Shown here: one piece after another, positions 25,985-35,075 of the stretch
Layout: the number at the start of each line of letters is the position of its first letter
Position numbering within the stretch: position 1 is the first letter of the stretch
Source: Acidaminobacter sp.
GTDB taxonomy: Bacteria > Bacillota > Clostridia > Peptostreptococcales > Acidaminobacteraceae
Assembly (NCBI RefSeq): GCF_030247605.1
Contig: NZ_JAOTSB010000003.1
Coordinates: 124,001-188,000, forward strand
Length of the DNA: 64,000 nucleotides
Direction of reading: 5' to 3'
Made by a program: the position numbers and the translations under genes
Notes under the pieces: model-generated
Databases searched by the model: none
Seen by the model: the letters and a program-made list of their open reading frames with translations, nothing else
What the model was told of the DNA's origin: nothing

Positions 25985-26785
25985 ATGAAGAGGCATTATG
26001 TCTGGCGACAATTAATTTTGATCTCGATGGGCATCCTGACCCTCCTGGTTGTAATGGCACTGTTGATTCCGGGAACCAGGGCAGGGGTGGTCATGGCCGT
26101 CTCTTCCTGGCAGCAGTATAATCAAAGTCCTTTAAAGGAACAAGGCATACGGGTTGAGCTGCCTGCGGGGGAAGGCTGGTTTGATGGCATGCTGTTCTAT
26201 CAGGATTCGAATGGGCTTAAAACTCAGGAGGGGAGACCTTTAGAGTTATCCATTTACTATACCTTTGGCGCTTATGAAAATGGGCGATCGTTAATCTACA
26301 CTCCGGGCAGCGGCTATTATTCCTCCTTTTATGGGGCTTATCTGATCACAGGATCGACCTTGCCACTGCCGGATGCCTACTGGGTGGAACGCGTTGCGGC
26401 TCATGATTATGAAGCCTTAATCCTGAAGGCTTTGGGACATCCGAACCCCTATGGCACTTTTAAGGTGAATGCATTTGAGATCCGGGAGGAAAGCGAGCTT
26501 ATGGGATATCCGGATTGGACGCGCTATGATGGCCTTATTGAAGCCCCGGGTATTTCTCATCAAAGAGGGGACTTTTTGCGGCATTACTGGCAGTTTGGCT
26601 CACCGCCTGACTTAGGCAGTGAAGTTGCTTTCGGTACCACAACTTTGAATGGGCGGATCTATGTCAAGTCCTTTGAGGAAGAAGATCTCTTGGTTATGGT
26701 GTATTTAATCTGTGAATCCGGCGATGTTTTGGAGCGCACAGATGCGCGGATTCGAGAAAGCGGCCGTCTTGTGATCCGCAAATAG
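25985..26785 (+). CDS. Membrane-anchored protein of unknown function
   Basis: A 266-residue protein that I do not recognise. One hydrophobic segment at about residues 9-30 is followed by an extracytoplasmic domain rich in aromatic residues and strands (LSIYYTFGAYENGRSLIYTPGSGYYSSFYGAYLI). There is no lipobox, so it is probably anchored by the N-terminal helix. The start is ATG 25985 because AGGAGGTG lies 5 bases before it; the frame is open back to 25952. A short hairpin with a T-rich tail overlaps its stop codon. It has its own gap on both sides, so no operon partner helps. Confidence 0.65.
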   Translation: MKRHYVWRQLILISMGILTLLVVMALLIPGTRAGVVMAVSSWQQYNQSPLKEQGIRVELPAGEGWFDGMLFYQDSNGLKTQEGRPLELSIYYTFGAYENGRSLIYTPGSGYYSSFYGAYLITGSTLPLPDAYWVERVAAHDYEALILKALGHPNPYGTFKVNAFEIREESELMGYPDWTRYDGLIEAPGISHQRGDFLRHYWQFGSPPDLGSEVAFGTTTLNGRIYVKSFEEEDLLVMVYLICESGDVLERTDARIRESGRLVIRK

Positions 26786-26809
26786 CGGATTTGAATCTTT
26801 TTTTGAAAG

Positions 26810-26852
26810 TGTGACATAGGGCACACTGTGTCAGCCCGCCTTTCTATATAAT
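26810..26852 (+). promoter_or_regulatory. Promoter with a CRP/FNR-family half-palindromic site at -41.5
   Basis: TGTGA at 26810-26814 and GCACA at 26821-26825, six bases apart, match the CRP-type pattern in nine of ten positions. A consensus TATAAT is at 26847-26852 without a good -35. If transcription starts about 7 bases after the -10, the site is centred at -41.5, the classical class II activation position. Confidence 0.5.
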
Positions 26853-26886
26853 GGTATAAGATGAGGCATCTTGAGGAGGGCTAACC

Positions 26887-27534
26887 TTGAAAGCAGTAAG
26901 AATGATCATACAGTACACAGCACTGGCGGCATTCGCCTTTTTGGTCAGTCAGGGAAAAATGACTCTATGGCTGGGTGTATTTGCAGCTGGATTACTAGCA
27001 TCTTTTATCTTTGGACGAGGCTATTGCGGCTATGTATGCCCTATGAATGCCGTTATGAGACCTGCGGCGTGGTTGTCCAAAAAACTGAAACTGCAGCGGC
27101 CGGACACGCCAAAATGGCTGATGAGCAGCCTATTCCCCTGGGCATTTATCTTTTTGACTTTGGCTATGATGCTGGGCGGAAAACGGATTTTTCAGGTCCA
27201 GCTACCGGTTTTGGCAATTTTGCTGGGGGTCGCGTTTGTAGTAACACTGTTTTATAAACCAGCGGTGTTCCATAACCGTATTTGCCCTTTCGGGGCGCTG
27301 CTCAGTGTTTCAGGCCGCTTTGCTTTCAGCAGCGAGGGTGTTGACGAGAGCACCTGCGTAGGATGCAAGCTGTGCGAAAAGGCCTGTACAGCCCAGGCTA
27401 TCAAGGTTGAGCCGGTGTCGAAAAAAGCGGTCATCACTTCATCCCTGTGTCACCAGTGCAGAGCCTGTGAAGCGGTTTGTCCGACGGACGCCATACACTA
27501 TGGTAAAGCTATAAAAGTTAAGGAGAGTAAATAG
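26887..27534 (+). CDS. NapH/RnfB-like membrane protein with two 4Fe-4S clusters
   Basis: A 215-residue protein with about four hydrophobic segments in the first 125 residues. It carries NapH-type cysteine motifs between segments (CGYVCPMNA and NRICPFGALL) and a C-terminal ferredoxin domain with two CxxCxxC sets (CVGCKLCEKAC and CHQCRACEAVCPTDAI). Proteins of this type pass electrons across or along the membrane to a partner reductase. No partner oxidoreductase gene is adjacent; a cupin follows. Start is TTG 26887, 7 bases after GGAGG. The upstream CRP/FNR-like site suggests redox or carbon control. Confidence 0.83.
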   Translation: MKAVRMIIQYTALAAFAFLVSQGKMTLWLGVFAAGLLASFIFGRGYCGYVCPMNAVMRPAAWLSKKLKLQRPDTPKWLMSSLFPWAFIFLTLAMMLGGKRIFQVQLPVLAILLGVAFVVTLFYKPAVFHNRICPFGALLSVSGRFAFSSEGVDESTCVGCKLCEKACTAQAIKVEPVSKKAVITSSLCHQCRACEAVCPTDAIHYGKAIKVKESK

Positions 27535-27551
27535 ACAGGAGTGGATCATGA

Positions 27552-27866
27552 GTGGTAGAAAAAATATTCAATTTAACACTATCAGATGAGAAAATGGTCG
27601 AGCGAGTGGTTATGGATGAGAACCTGCATTACATTCATATGGTGTTCGGCAAAGGAGAAGGACTTCCTGAGCACTTCGCCAACTCGGTGGTGTATATGAC
27701 GGTGCTGAGAGGCACTCTGACAATTCAGCTGAATGACCAGGAGCCCAATACTTACGAAGCAGGAACTCTATTGAAGATTCCTTTCGAAACCAAAATGAAT
27801 GTTGGAAACAAACATGACGCAGTGCTCGAGCTGATTGTGGTGAAGGCGCCGGCGCCGAAGCAGTGA
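27552..27866 (+). CDS. Small cupin-domain protein
   Basis: A 104-residue single-domain cupin. The two conserved beta motifs are recognisable but lack part of the usual His/Glu metal set (HMVFGKGEGLPEHFANSVVYMTVLRGTLTIQL, then YEAGTLLKIPFETKMNV). It starts at GTG 27552; an upstream ATG is out of frame. It lies 17 bases after the ferredoxin-type membrane protein and is probably cotranscribed with it. Small cupins often act as sensors or detoxifying enzymes; no specific function can be given. Confidence 0.75.
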   Translation: MVEKIFNLTLSDEKMVERVVMDENLHYIHMVFGKGEGLPEHFANSVVYMTVLRGTLTIQLNDQEPNTYEAGTLLKIPFETKMNVGNKHDAVLELIVVKAPAPKQ

Positions 27867-27893
27867 GAATAGTGAAACAAGAAAATCAATTGA

Positions 27894-27958
27894 GACAAAA
27901 TAAAATCGGTACAGTAAAAGTCGAAAAAGACTTTAGCTGCACCGATTTTATTTTTGTC
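27894..27958. terminator. Bidirectional terminator between the cupin and LysR genes
   Basis: Long complementary arms (27894-27910 and 27941-27958) contain AAAATCGGT and its complement with A and T tracts outside, and an inner 6-bp hairpin AAAGTC/GACTTT at 27917-27934. It ends both convergent transcripts. Confidence 0.88.
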
Positions 27959-28006
27959 TATTATGATCAGTTAATGATGGACGCGTCTGGTGTAGTTGTG
28001 TGAAAA

Positions 28007-28942
28007 TTACTCAAAAAAGTCCAAATATAACCGCATAATATTTTTTCTCTGTTCTTCTGAGTTCTTGGAATCGCGAAATTTTTCCCCATAGTATTTGAGG
28101 ACGAAATCCGTGAATACGCGAATGGAAGGCTGATTATTAGCTTGGGAACGCATAAAGAGATTGGTCTGGCGGCTGAAGGGTTCACCGCTTAGCCATTTGA
28201 CCGGCTGCACAAAGCCATTGAAATCCTGTAATCCTAAACTTGGGACGATTGAGTAACCAATGCCCGCTTTCAGCATTTCAAGACAGGTGTCTGTATTGCT
28301 TGTCTCAATGATCACCCTAGGTTCTACATTGAAGCGTTCATTCCACCATTGATTAATCTGATGATACAAAACTGGATCCGTCTTGAATTTTATCCTCGAA
28401 ATATCCGGGAGATCTTCGATCTTATAATCCGTCATTGAAGCCAGACAAATGGGCTCATTGAATAAAATATGCGACTCTTCGTGCCATTTAAAATCTCCGC
28501 GAATAATGCCGACGCTGACCTCCTGGTTGTTCAGCATGGTAAAGATATTCGAACTATGGCTCGACACGACATTAAATTTTACTTTCGGGTAGAGGTCAAG
28601 AAATTCTTTTATAAGCATTGGCAATTCATAACGCGCAAATACCAGTGAGGTTCCCAAATGAATGGTACCCATAAGTTCTTCTGATTCGATCGCATGGATT
28701 TCTTCTTTCATTCTTTGAATCTGACTGAATTGCTTTGTGGCAAACTCGACAAGAAATTCACCTTGAGGGGTCAATTCAATGCCGGATTTAGACCGCAAAA
28801 ATAGAGGAACGCCCAGCTCTTTCTCAAGGGCGCGAATACGGTAGGAGAGTGCCGGCTGGGATATGAACAGTTTTTCAGCTGCCTTCGTTAGGCTGCGTTC
28901 CTGGTTTAACGTCATAAGAAAATGCAGATCATTATCATTCAC
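28007..28942 (-). CDS. LysR-family regulator of the citrate operon
   Basis: A regulator of about 311 residues with an N-terminal helix-turn-helix (SLTKAAEKLFISQPALSYRIRALEKELGVPLFLR) and a periplasmic-binding-like effector domain. It is divergent from citDEF and shares a 140-base control region with it, the usual layout for a LysR activator of its neighbour. The start is uncertain: GTG 28942 is well spaced from a G-rich site, and ATG 28963 would add seven residues. The likely coinducer is citrate or a related tricarboxylate; that is inferred from position. Confidence 0.87.
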   Translation of the reverse strand: MNDNDLHFLMTLNQERSLTKAAEKLFISQPALSYRIRALEKELGVPLFLRSKSGIELTPQGEFLVEFATKQFSQIQRMKEEIHAIESEELMGTIHLGTSLVFARYELPMLIKEFLDLYPKVKFNVVSSHSSNIFTMLNNQEVSVGIIRGDFKWHEESHILFNEPICLASMTDYKIEDLPDISRIKFKTDPVLYHQINQWWNERFNVEPRVIIETSNTDTCLEMLKAGIGYSIVPSLGLQDFNGFVQPVKWLSGEPFSRQTNLFMRSQANNQPSIRVFTDFVLKYYGEKFRDSKNSEEQRKNIMRLYLDFFE

Positions 28943-28967
28943 GGCATACACCCCCCCAGTCATTATT

Positions 28968-29056
28968 ATAAAATTCTTTTATGAATGCTAATAAAATATT
29001 ACTATTAGTCGACTGACGAGTAAAGGGATATAATGACGTTAATTAAGAAATCTTAA
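28968..29056. promoter_or_regulatory. Divergent control region with LysR-type sites and citD promoter
   Basis: ATAAAATTCTTTTAT at 28968-28982 is a near-perfect palindrome with the T-N11-A spacing of LysR sites. TAATAAAATATTA at about 28989 has the same spacing. A TATAAT at 29029-29034 lacks a good -35, as expected for an activator-dependent promoter. Downstream, arms TTAAGA and TCTTAA at 29043-29056 form another short palindrome. Confidence 0.55.
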
Positions 29057-29083
29057 CTTTTATCTTTTGAAAGGGTGGAACGA

Positions 29084-29371
29084 GTGGAGATTAAGAAAGC
29101 ATCCACAGCGGGCACACTCGAGTCGAGCGACATCATGATTCTTTTGGATCGTGGGGATAATGGCATCGATATCGAACTGAAGAGCTCAGTACTATATCAA
29201 TTTGGAGATCAGATTCGGACGGTCATTGAGCAAACCTTGCTTGAAGCCGGAGTACATAATGTAAAGGTTATTGCGACGGATCGCGGCGCTCTGGATTGTA
29301 CGATCAAAGCCAGAGTCTTGACAGCACTTCACAGAGCGGTTGAAACAACCGATTATAAGTGGGGTGTCTAG
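29084..29371 (+). CDS. citD: Citrate lyase acyl carrier protein, gamma subunit
   Basis: A 95-residue carrier subunit. With the start at GTG 29084 (VEIKKASTAGTLESSD) the serine of the SSD motif falls at position 14, the residue that carries the triphosphoribosyl-dephospho-CoA prosthetic group in known CitD proteins; the frame open to 29075 would add three residues. AAGGGTGG lies before this GTG. The gene is followed by citE with one intervening base after the stop. The prosthetic group is made and attached by the CitG and CitX domains encoded at 38767. Confidence 0.93.
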   Translation: MEIKKASTAGTLESSDIMILLDRGDNGIDIELKSSVLYQFGDQIRTVIEQTLLEAGVHNVKVIATDRGALDCTIKARVLTALHRAVETTDYKWGV

Positions 29372-29372
29372 A

Positions 29373-30260
29373 ATGGCTTTTATCAGAGACAGATTAAGAA
29401 GAACCATGATGTTTGTACCAGGCAACAATCCGGGATTAATGGCAGATGCGCACATCTACGGTCCTGACGCACTGATGTTTGACCTTGAAGATTCAGTGAA
29501 ACTGTCTGAAAAGGATTCTGCGAGATTTCTGGTTTATCAGGCTCTCAAGACCATTGATTACGGTGACATTGAAAAAGTCGTACGCGTTAATCCGCTGAAC
29601 ACACCTTATGGGAAAGCGGACATTGAAGCCATGGTCTTCGCGGGTGCGGATATAATTCGCCTTCCTAAATCAGAGACTGCTCAAGATGTCATTGAGGTCG
29701 ACGAGTGGATTACAGAGTGCGAGAAAAAAGCAGGACTCGAGCAAGGCAGCGTGGGCATGATGGCAGCAATTGAAAGCGGTCTTGGAATTTTAAACGTTCT
29801 AAGCATTGCACAAGCCAGCCCTAGATTAATAGGAATCGCCATTGGCGCTGAAGATTTCGTTACAGACCTAAAAACCACACGCTCACCTGGAGGTTCAGAA
29901 CTTTTCACGGCCAGAAGCATGTTGGTATTCGCAGCGAGAGCTGCAGGTATAGCAGTTCTGGACACCGTTTTCGCAGACGTCAATGATGATGAAGGCTTCA
30001 GAAGAGAAGTAGAAACTATTAAACAACTTGGATTTGACGGCAAGTCTGTCATTAATCCTAGACAAATTGCACCGGTAGTCGAAATTTTTACGCCAACTGC
30101 AAAAGAAATTGAACATGCAGAGCGTGTCGTTGAAGCTATAAAAGAAGCAGAGGAAAAGGGACTTGGCGTTATCAGTTTGAATGGTAAAATGATTGATAAA
30201 CCCGTGGTTGACAGAGCACAGCGTGTGTTGAAAATGGCCATAGCTGCTGGGGTTATCTAA
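29373..30260 (+). CDS. citE: Citrate lyase beta subunit (citryl-CoA lyase)
   Basis: A 295-residue member of the CitE/HpcH TIM-barrel family. MMFVPGNNPGLMADAHIYGPDALMFDLEDSV at the N-terminus contains the basic and acidic residues that bind Mg2+ and the thioester, and a further acid lies in AIGAEDFVTDL. It cleaves citryl-ACP to oxaloacetate and acetyl-ACP. The start is ATG 29373, two bases after the citD stop; the longer frame from 29340 overlaps citD and is not needed. It is the second of three subunit genes. Confidence 0.96.
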   Translation: MAFIRDRLRRTMMFVPGNNPGLMADAHIYGPDALMFDLEDSVKLSEKDSARFLVYQALKTIDYGDIEKVVRVNPLNTPYGKADIEAMVFAGADIIRLPKSETAQDVIEVDEWITECEKKAGLEQGSVGMMAAIESGLGILNVLSIAQASPRLIGIAIGAEDFVTDLKTTRSPGGSELFTARSMLVFAARAAGIAVLDTVFADVNDDEGFRREVETIKQLGFDGKSVINPRQIAPVVEIFTPTAKEIEHAERVVEAIKEAEEKGLGVISLNGKMIDKPVVDRAQRVLKMAIAAGVI

Positions 30261-30281
30261 CGCTGAGGAGGAGGACTACAC

Positions 30282-31832
30282 TTGAACAAAAATATCCTGG
30301 GCGTTGATGTGCCAGAGTCGATCTCCGGCCTCGGCAAGCTGAAGGCTTTTAATGGAAAGCGCTTTAGTGGAACAGCACACGAAATGCCTAATATAAAAAA
30401 TCCGGATCAACGCATGAGTAAAATCGTTGATAATCTTGAGTCGGCTATTCATCTGTCAGGCTTGAAAGATGGCATGACGATTTCGTTTCATCACCATTTC
30501 AGAAATGGCGATTATATCGTGAACCTGGTTCTGGAAGCCATTGCAAAATTGGGCATCAAGAACTTGACAGTAGCCTCCAGTTCTTTGACAGACATTCACA
30601 GGCCTATGATTGACCACATTAAAAATGGTGTGGTGTATCGTATAGAAACAAGCGGCCTGAGAGGTGAACTTGCCAATCAGATTTCACACGGCCTTATGGA
30701 AGTCCCAATAGTCTTCAGGTCTCATGGCGGCAGAGCCTACTCCATCGCTTCAGGTGAGCTTAAAATTGATGTCGCTTTCCTGGGGGTCCCATCCACTGAT
30801 CTTTTCGGAAATGCCAACGGCTTCAGCCGTGAAGGTGATAACAGCTCAGCGTGCGGTTCATTGGGGTATGCTATGGTAGATGCCAAATATGCAGAAAAAG
30901 TTGTTCTGCTTTCAAACAATATCGTGCCGTATCCTAATACACCTTGCGCCATCCCTCAGACAGATGTTGACTACATAGTTGAGATCGACGCCATTGGAGA
31001 TCCAAAGGGCATCATGTCAGGCGCTACGCGTTACAGCACCAATCCAAAGGAACTGATGATCGCGAAAGCAGCTGCAGATGTTATGGAAGCTTCCGGATAT
31101 TTCGAAGATGGATTTTCTTTCCAAACCGGAACGGGTGGATCATCACTGGCTGTAACACGTTTTCTGAAAGAAAAGATGATCCGAAAAGGAATCAAAGCTA
31201 ACTTCGCCCTTGGCGGCATTACCAGCCAAATCGTTAAGCTGCATGAGGAAGGTTTCATCAGAAAGCTGCTGGATGTCCAGAGTTTTGACCAGGACGCAGT
31301 AGACAGCACATTGAAAAATGAGTTTCATCATATAGTGGACGCTCACTTCTATGCAGGTCCTGGTGTGGAAGGTGCTGCGGTGGATCAGCTGGACATGGTC
31401 GTTCTGAGTGCGCTCGAAATTGACGTCAACTTCAATGTTAACGTCCTGACGGGTTCAGACGGCGTTATCCGCGGCGCTGTTGGCGGTCATCCGGACACAT
31501 CTGCAGGCGCCAAGCTTGCCATTATTGTGGCCCCACTTGTAAGAGGCAGAATTCCGAGCATTCTCGATCGCGTCAACACTATTTGTACGCCGGGAATGAC
31601 AGTAGACGTTCTCGTCACTGAGCAGGGCATAGCGGTTAATCCGGCAAGACAGGATTTGATCGAGCGATTGAATACTGCTGGAATAAAAACTGAGACGATT
31701 GAAGCATTAAAAGCAAAAGCGGAGAAAATTGTTGGTCACCCAAATCCAATTGAGTATGGCGACAAAATCGTCGGGATTGTCACTTTCAGAGATGGCAGTG
31801 TCATCGACGTCATCCGCCAGGTTTCCAGGTAA
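30282..31832 (+). CDS. citF: Citrate lyase alpha subunit (citrate:acetyl-ACP transferase)
   Basis: A 516-residue CoA-transferase-like subunit with the CitF features ISFHHHFRNGDYIVNLV near 65-80, FQTGTGGSSLAVTRFL near 285 and a C-terminal GRIPSILDRVNTICTPGMTVDVLVTEQGIAVNP. It exchanges acetate for citrate on the carrier protein. It begins at TTG 30282 behind GAGGAGGAGG. Subunits D, E and F are all present and intact, so an active lyase complex is expected. Confidence 0.96.
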   Translation: MNKNILGVDVPESISGLGKLKAFNGKRFSGTAHEMPNIKNPDQRMSKIVDNLESAIHLSGLKDGMTISFHHHFRNGDYIVNLVLEAIAKLGIKNLTVASSSLTDIHRPMIDHIKNGVVYRIETSGLRGELANQISHGLMEVPIVFRSHGGRAYSIASGELKIDVAFLGVPSTDLFGNANGFSREGDNSSACGSLGYAMVDAKYAEKVVLLSNNIVPYPNTPCAIPQTDVDYIVEIDAIGDPKGIMSGATRYSTNPKELMIAKAAADVMEASGYFEDGFSFQTGTGGSSLAVTRFLKEKMIRKGIKANFALGGITSQIVKLHEEGFIRKLLDVQSFDQDAVDSTLKNEFHHIVDAHFYAGPGVEGAAVDQLDMVVLSALEIDVNFNVNVLTGSDGVIRGAVGGHPDTSAGAKLAIIVAPLVRGRIPSILDRVNTICTPGMTVDVLVTEQGIAVNPARQDLIERLNTAGIKTETIEALKAKAEKIVGHPNPIEYGDKIVGIVTFRDGSVIDVIRQVSR

Positions 31833-31873
31833 AAGGATCATCTTATCATGGTATTGGCCGATCTGTCCCGTAA

Positions 31874-31902
31874 TTGTTCGGAGACATACGGTTAAATATA
31901 AT
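31874..31902 (+). promoter_or_regulatory. Candidate internal promoter before tctC
   Basis: TTGTTC at 31874-31879 and a consensus TATAAT at 31897-31902 are 17 bases apart, 22 bases before tctC. It would allow transporter expression independent of citDEF. Confidence 0.55.
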
Positions 31903-31923
31903 CATTAAAAGGGGGAAATACAA

Positions 31924-32943
31924 TTGAAAAAAAGATTAGCATTAATACTTAGCCTCGCAATGGTCGCAGTCCTCGCATTCACCGGTTGTTCCAAACCTGC
32001 TGAGCCAGAAGCACCTGCCGCAGGCGGAGAAACACCTGCTGCAGCTGAAGGCTTTGTCTTCGAAAGAAAAATCGAGCTCGTGTGCCCTTGGGGTTCAGGC
32101 GGCGGCGCGGATACGACGCTTAGAGCATTTGCTTCTGCCCTTGAAAAAGAAATTGGTGTTCCTGTAGTCGTCAATAACGTTGAAGGCGGCGGCGGTGTTC
32201 AAGGTTCTGAGTACCTCCAAAAGCAGCCAGCTGATGGCTATTCCTACCAGATTGGTACACAGTCCCTCCTCGTTGTCAACCTTCAGAAGCTCATGTCTTT
32301 TGACTGGGCAGCAGAAACAGTACCAGTTGTTAAACTCGTTCACGATACAAATATTATTGTTGCTGCAAAAGATGCGCCATTCAATAATTTGAAAGAACTT
32401 GTCGAGTATGCTAAAGCAAACCCGGGCACAGTTAAAGCAGGCGTTCTTACGATTACTGGTGTTGACGCGCTGATGGTCGCTCAAACGTTTGAACTTGCTG
32501 GCGTAGAAATTCCACTTGTCGCATTCAACAACGGCGCAGAACTTAATGCTGCTATCCTTGGCGGACACATCAGCTTAGCGGTTGCAGGTCCTGCTGAAAC
32601 AAAAGGTCTGATTGAGTCCGGCGACATGAAAGGCATTGTTGCAGGCGCTGAAAACAGACTCAGCATTCTTCCTGACGTTGAAACCACAACTGAAAATGGC
32701 ATCGATTCCCTCCTCGGCCCAATGAGAGGCATCTTCGCGAAAAAAGGTACTCCTGAAGAAGCAATCAAAGCATTCTCTGAAGCTGCTGTAAAAGCTGCTG
32801 CCAGCCAAGAATTCCAAGACTTCCTCAAGAACAACGCACTTGATCAGCGTCCAGCTTTCGCACCATATGATGAGTTCCAAGGCATCTGGGCAGAGCAGGT
32901 CACAACAGTTCAAGGACTTTATGACAAATACGTCGCTAAATAA
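31924..32943 (+). CDS. tctC: Tripartite tricarboxylate transporter binding lipoprotein (TctC)
   Basis: A 339-residue precursor with a signal peptide and lipobox (LAFTGC, cysteine at 22) and an Ala/Pro/Glu linker. The mature domain has the Bug/TctC pattern IELVCPWGSGGGADTTLRAFA and VVVNNVEGGGGVQGSEYL, loops that hold a carboxylate through ordered waters. It starts at TTG 31924 after AGGGGGAAA. It delivers citrate or another tricarboxylate to TctAB, encoded next. Position directly after citrate lyase supports citrate as the ligand. Confidence 0.93.
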   Translation: MKKRLALILSLAMVAVLAFTGCSKPAEPEAPAAGGETPAAAEGFVFERKIELVCPWGSGGGADTTLRAFASALEKEIGVPVVVNNVEGGGGVQGSEYLQKQPADGYSYQIGTQSLLVVNLQKLMSFDWAAETVPVVKLVHDTNIIVAAKDAPFNNLKELVEYAKANPGTVKAGVLTITGVDALMVAQTFELAGVEIPLVAFNNGAELNAAILGGHISLAVAGPAETKGLIESGDMKGIVAGAENRLSILPDVETTTENGIDSLLGPMRGIFAKKGTPEEAIKAFSEAAVKAAASQEFQDFLKNNALDQRPAFAPYDEFQGIWAEQVTTVQGLYDKYVAK

Positions 32944-32982
32944 TTATACGCACACTGAATTGAATTAGTGAGCATTCATCGT

Positions 32983-33005
32983 CGGGGCAACGTTCAGTTG
33001 CCCCG
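32983..33005 (+). other. Stem-loop between tctC and tctB
   Basis: A perfect 9-bp stem (CGGGGCAAC with a 5-base loop) followed by ATTCT. It is a weak terminator or an RNA-processing hairpin that would keep the binding protein more abundant than the membrane subunits. Confidence 0.6.
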
Positions 33006-33040
33006 ATTCTATCCAATATAAGAAAGTGAGATGAGTTCGC

Positions 33041-33544
33041 TTGGCAATGGAATTATTATTCAACATAGTGTTGATAGTGTTTTTCGCAATTTCCTACGTC
33101 TACGTTGGCGCTACAATGCCAAAATCTTCTGATCTTGAACTTGGCGCCGAGCAATGGCCGCAATTGCTGATTACTGCACTTATTATTCTTTTATTCGTCA
33201 ACATCTACAATATCTATAAGAATACGCCTGCTGAAAAAAGGCATTTTAAATCCATCACCGGAATCAGCATTCCTGCAATCACAAAAAGCAAGCTGTTTTG
33301 GGGCATTGTCATCATCTTCGCCTATGCTTTTGCTCTGGAACCCTTTGGATTCATTCTCGCAACAATTGTCATGTTTGCTTTTTATGCGGTTCTTACCGGC
33401 CAGAAAAAACCGTCTGTTGTTGCACTTAATGCACTTTTAATAACCATAGGCATTTACTTTGTCTTCCAGAGAGGCCTCGGCATCATGCTCCCGCGTGGTC
33501 TTGGATTCCTCCGCGATATCGCTTTGTTCCTCGAGTCACTATAG
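33041..33544 (+). CDS. tctB: Tripartite tricarboxylate transporter small membrane subunit (TctB)
   Basis: A 167-residue protein with four hydrophobic segments, as in TctB. The pattern GAEQWPQLLITALIILL near residue 35 and the closing FQRGLGIMLPRG are family-like. The start could be TTG 33041 or ATG 33047. It lies between tctC and tctA in the usual C-B-A order. Confidence 0.88.
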   Translation: MAMELLFNIVLIVFFAISYVYVGATMPKSSDLELGAEQWPQLLITALIILLFVNIYNIYKNTPAEKRHFKSITGISIPAITKSKLFWGIVIIFAYAFALEPFGFILATIVMFAFYAVLTGQKKPSVVALNALLITIGIYFVFQRGLGIMLPRGLGFLRDIALFLESL

Positions 33545-33563
33545 TAAATAAGGAGTGTGAATC

Positions 33564-35060
33564 ATGCTTGAACTATTAATCTCAGGGTTTCAAATTGTTC
33601 TGGCTCCGGTGACCTTTGCGTTTATCGTAGCAGGTACAGTTCTGGGTGTCATCTTTGGTGCCATGCCGGGCGTCAGCGCCTCAATGGCGGTCGCCCTCGC
33701 GCTTCCTTTCGCTTATGGTATGGAGCCGCTTGTAGCCATTGCATTTCTGACAGCCGTGTATTGCGCTTCTATCACCGGTGGCGGTATCACTGCAATTCTC
33801 TTTAAAATCCCTGGAACACCTTCCAACGCACCTACGACTTTTGACGGATTCCCAATGGCTCAGCGCGGTGAAGCCGGCAGAGCGCTTGGTATTTCCCTTG
33901 TCACCTCTGCTATTGGCGGTATTGTCGCTGCAATTGCAATGTTCTTGTTATCGCCACAGCTTGCGGCCGCAGCCATCAAATTTGGACCAGCGGAGCTCTT
34001 TGCAGTCTCATTCCTCGGTCTTTCAGTTCTGACAGCCCTTGACAGTGACAATGTCGTTAAAACAATGATTGCTGGTTTAATTGGTCTCTTCCTCGCTACC
34101 ATAGGTATGGACCCGCTTCTTGCAATGCCGCGTTTGACTTTCGGATCACAAATTCTCCTCAGCGGGATTGAGATGATCCCTCTTATGATCGGTATGTTTG
34201 CAATCACCGAAGTTCTCAAGCAAACACATAAGCCTTCCAAACTTGAGAATACTGGCTCTGGCGACAAGGTTAAAACTAAACTGATGGGCTTTAAAGAAGG
34301 CTGGGCAATGAAAGGGGTTATTACCCGTTCCGCCATTCTTGGTACATTGGTTGGCATTCTTCCAGGTGCAGGCGCAACCATTGCTTCTTTCCTTGCTTAC
34401 ACGACTGAAGTTAAGTTGTCCAAAACACCTGAAATTTATGGTACAGGCGCTCCGGAAGGCATAGCGGCTTCTGAGACAGCGAACAACGCTGCTACAGGCG
34501 GCGCGATGGTACCGATGCTTGCACTTGGTATTCCGGGTGGTAATGCTGCAGCTATCATGATGTCTGCCCTCGTTCTGAAAGGTGTCCAGGTTGGCCCGCT
34601 TCTCATCAAGACGCAGCCTCAATACCTCTCCAGCGTATTTGCATCCATGATGGTCACCAATGTTATCATGGTTATCATTTCCATTTGGATTGCAAAAGTC
34701 TTCAGTAAAATCCTGAAAGTGCCGTACAGCATCCTCGGAACGACAATTATTGTCCTCGCTACAGTGGGCAGCTTTGCACTTAAAGGCAACACCAACGACG
34801 TTATGCTCATGGCTATTGCCGGTGTCTTTGGCTTCATTCTCAACAAGTACAAGTTCTCCTCTGCGGCGCTGATTCTCGGCCTCGTACTTGGACCAATGAT
34901 CGAAGCGAATCTTCGCAGAGCGGTTCAGCTTGAGAATGGCAGCCTGATGAATGTTATCTCTCCATCAGGACATCCAATCACAACAGTTCTTCTGGTTCTT
35001 TGCGGCGCGATGCTGCTGTTCCCAATAGTATCTAAATTATTTGCGAAGAAAACGGCTTAA
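33564..35060 (+). CDS. tctA: Tripartite tricarboxylate transporter large membrane subunit (TctA)
   Basis: A 498-residue permease with about 12 membrane segments. TctA family motifs are visible: FGAMPGVSASMAVALALPFAYGM near 30-50 and GILPGAGATIASFLAYTTEVKLSK near 265-290, the duplicated GxxPGxGA segments, plus PEGIAASETANNAATGGAMVPMLALGIPG. It takes up tricarboxylates with an ion gradient after TctC delivery. A strong terminator follows, so the tct genes end a transcription unit. Confidence 0.95.
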   Translation: MLELLISGFQIVLAPVTFAFIVAGTVLGVIFGAMPGVSASMAVALALPFAYGMEPLVAIAFLTAVYCASITGGGITAILFKIPGTPSNAPTTFDGFPMAQRGEAGRALGISLVTSAIGGIVAAIAMFLLSPQLAAAAIKFGPAELFAVSFLGLSVLTALDSDNVVKTMIAGLIGLFLATIGMDPLLAMPRLTFGSQILLSGIEMIPLMIGMFAITEVLKQTHKPSKLENTGSGDKVKTKLMGFKEGWAMKGVITRSAILGTLVGILPGAGATIASFLAYTTEVKLSKTPEIYGTGAPEGIAASETANNAATGGAMVPMLALGIPGGNAAAIMMSALVLKGVQVGPLLIKTQPQYLSSVFASMMVTNVIMVIISIWIAKVFSKILKVPYSILGTTIIVLATVGSFALKGNTNDVMLMAIAGVFGFILNKYKFSSAALILGLVLGPMIEANLRRAVQLENGSLMNVISPSGHPITTVLLVLCGAMLLFPIVSKLFAKKTA

Positions 35061-35075
35061 TCCCCTTTAGCCTTT

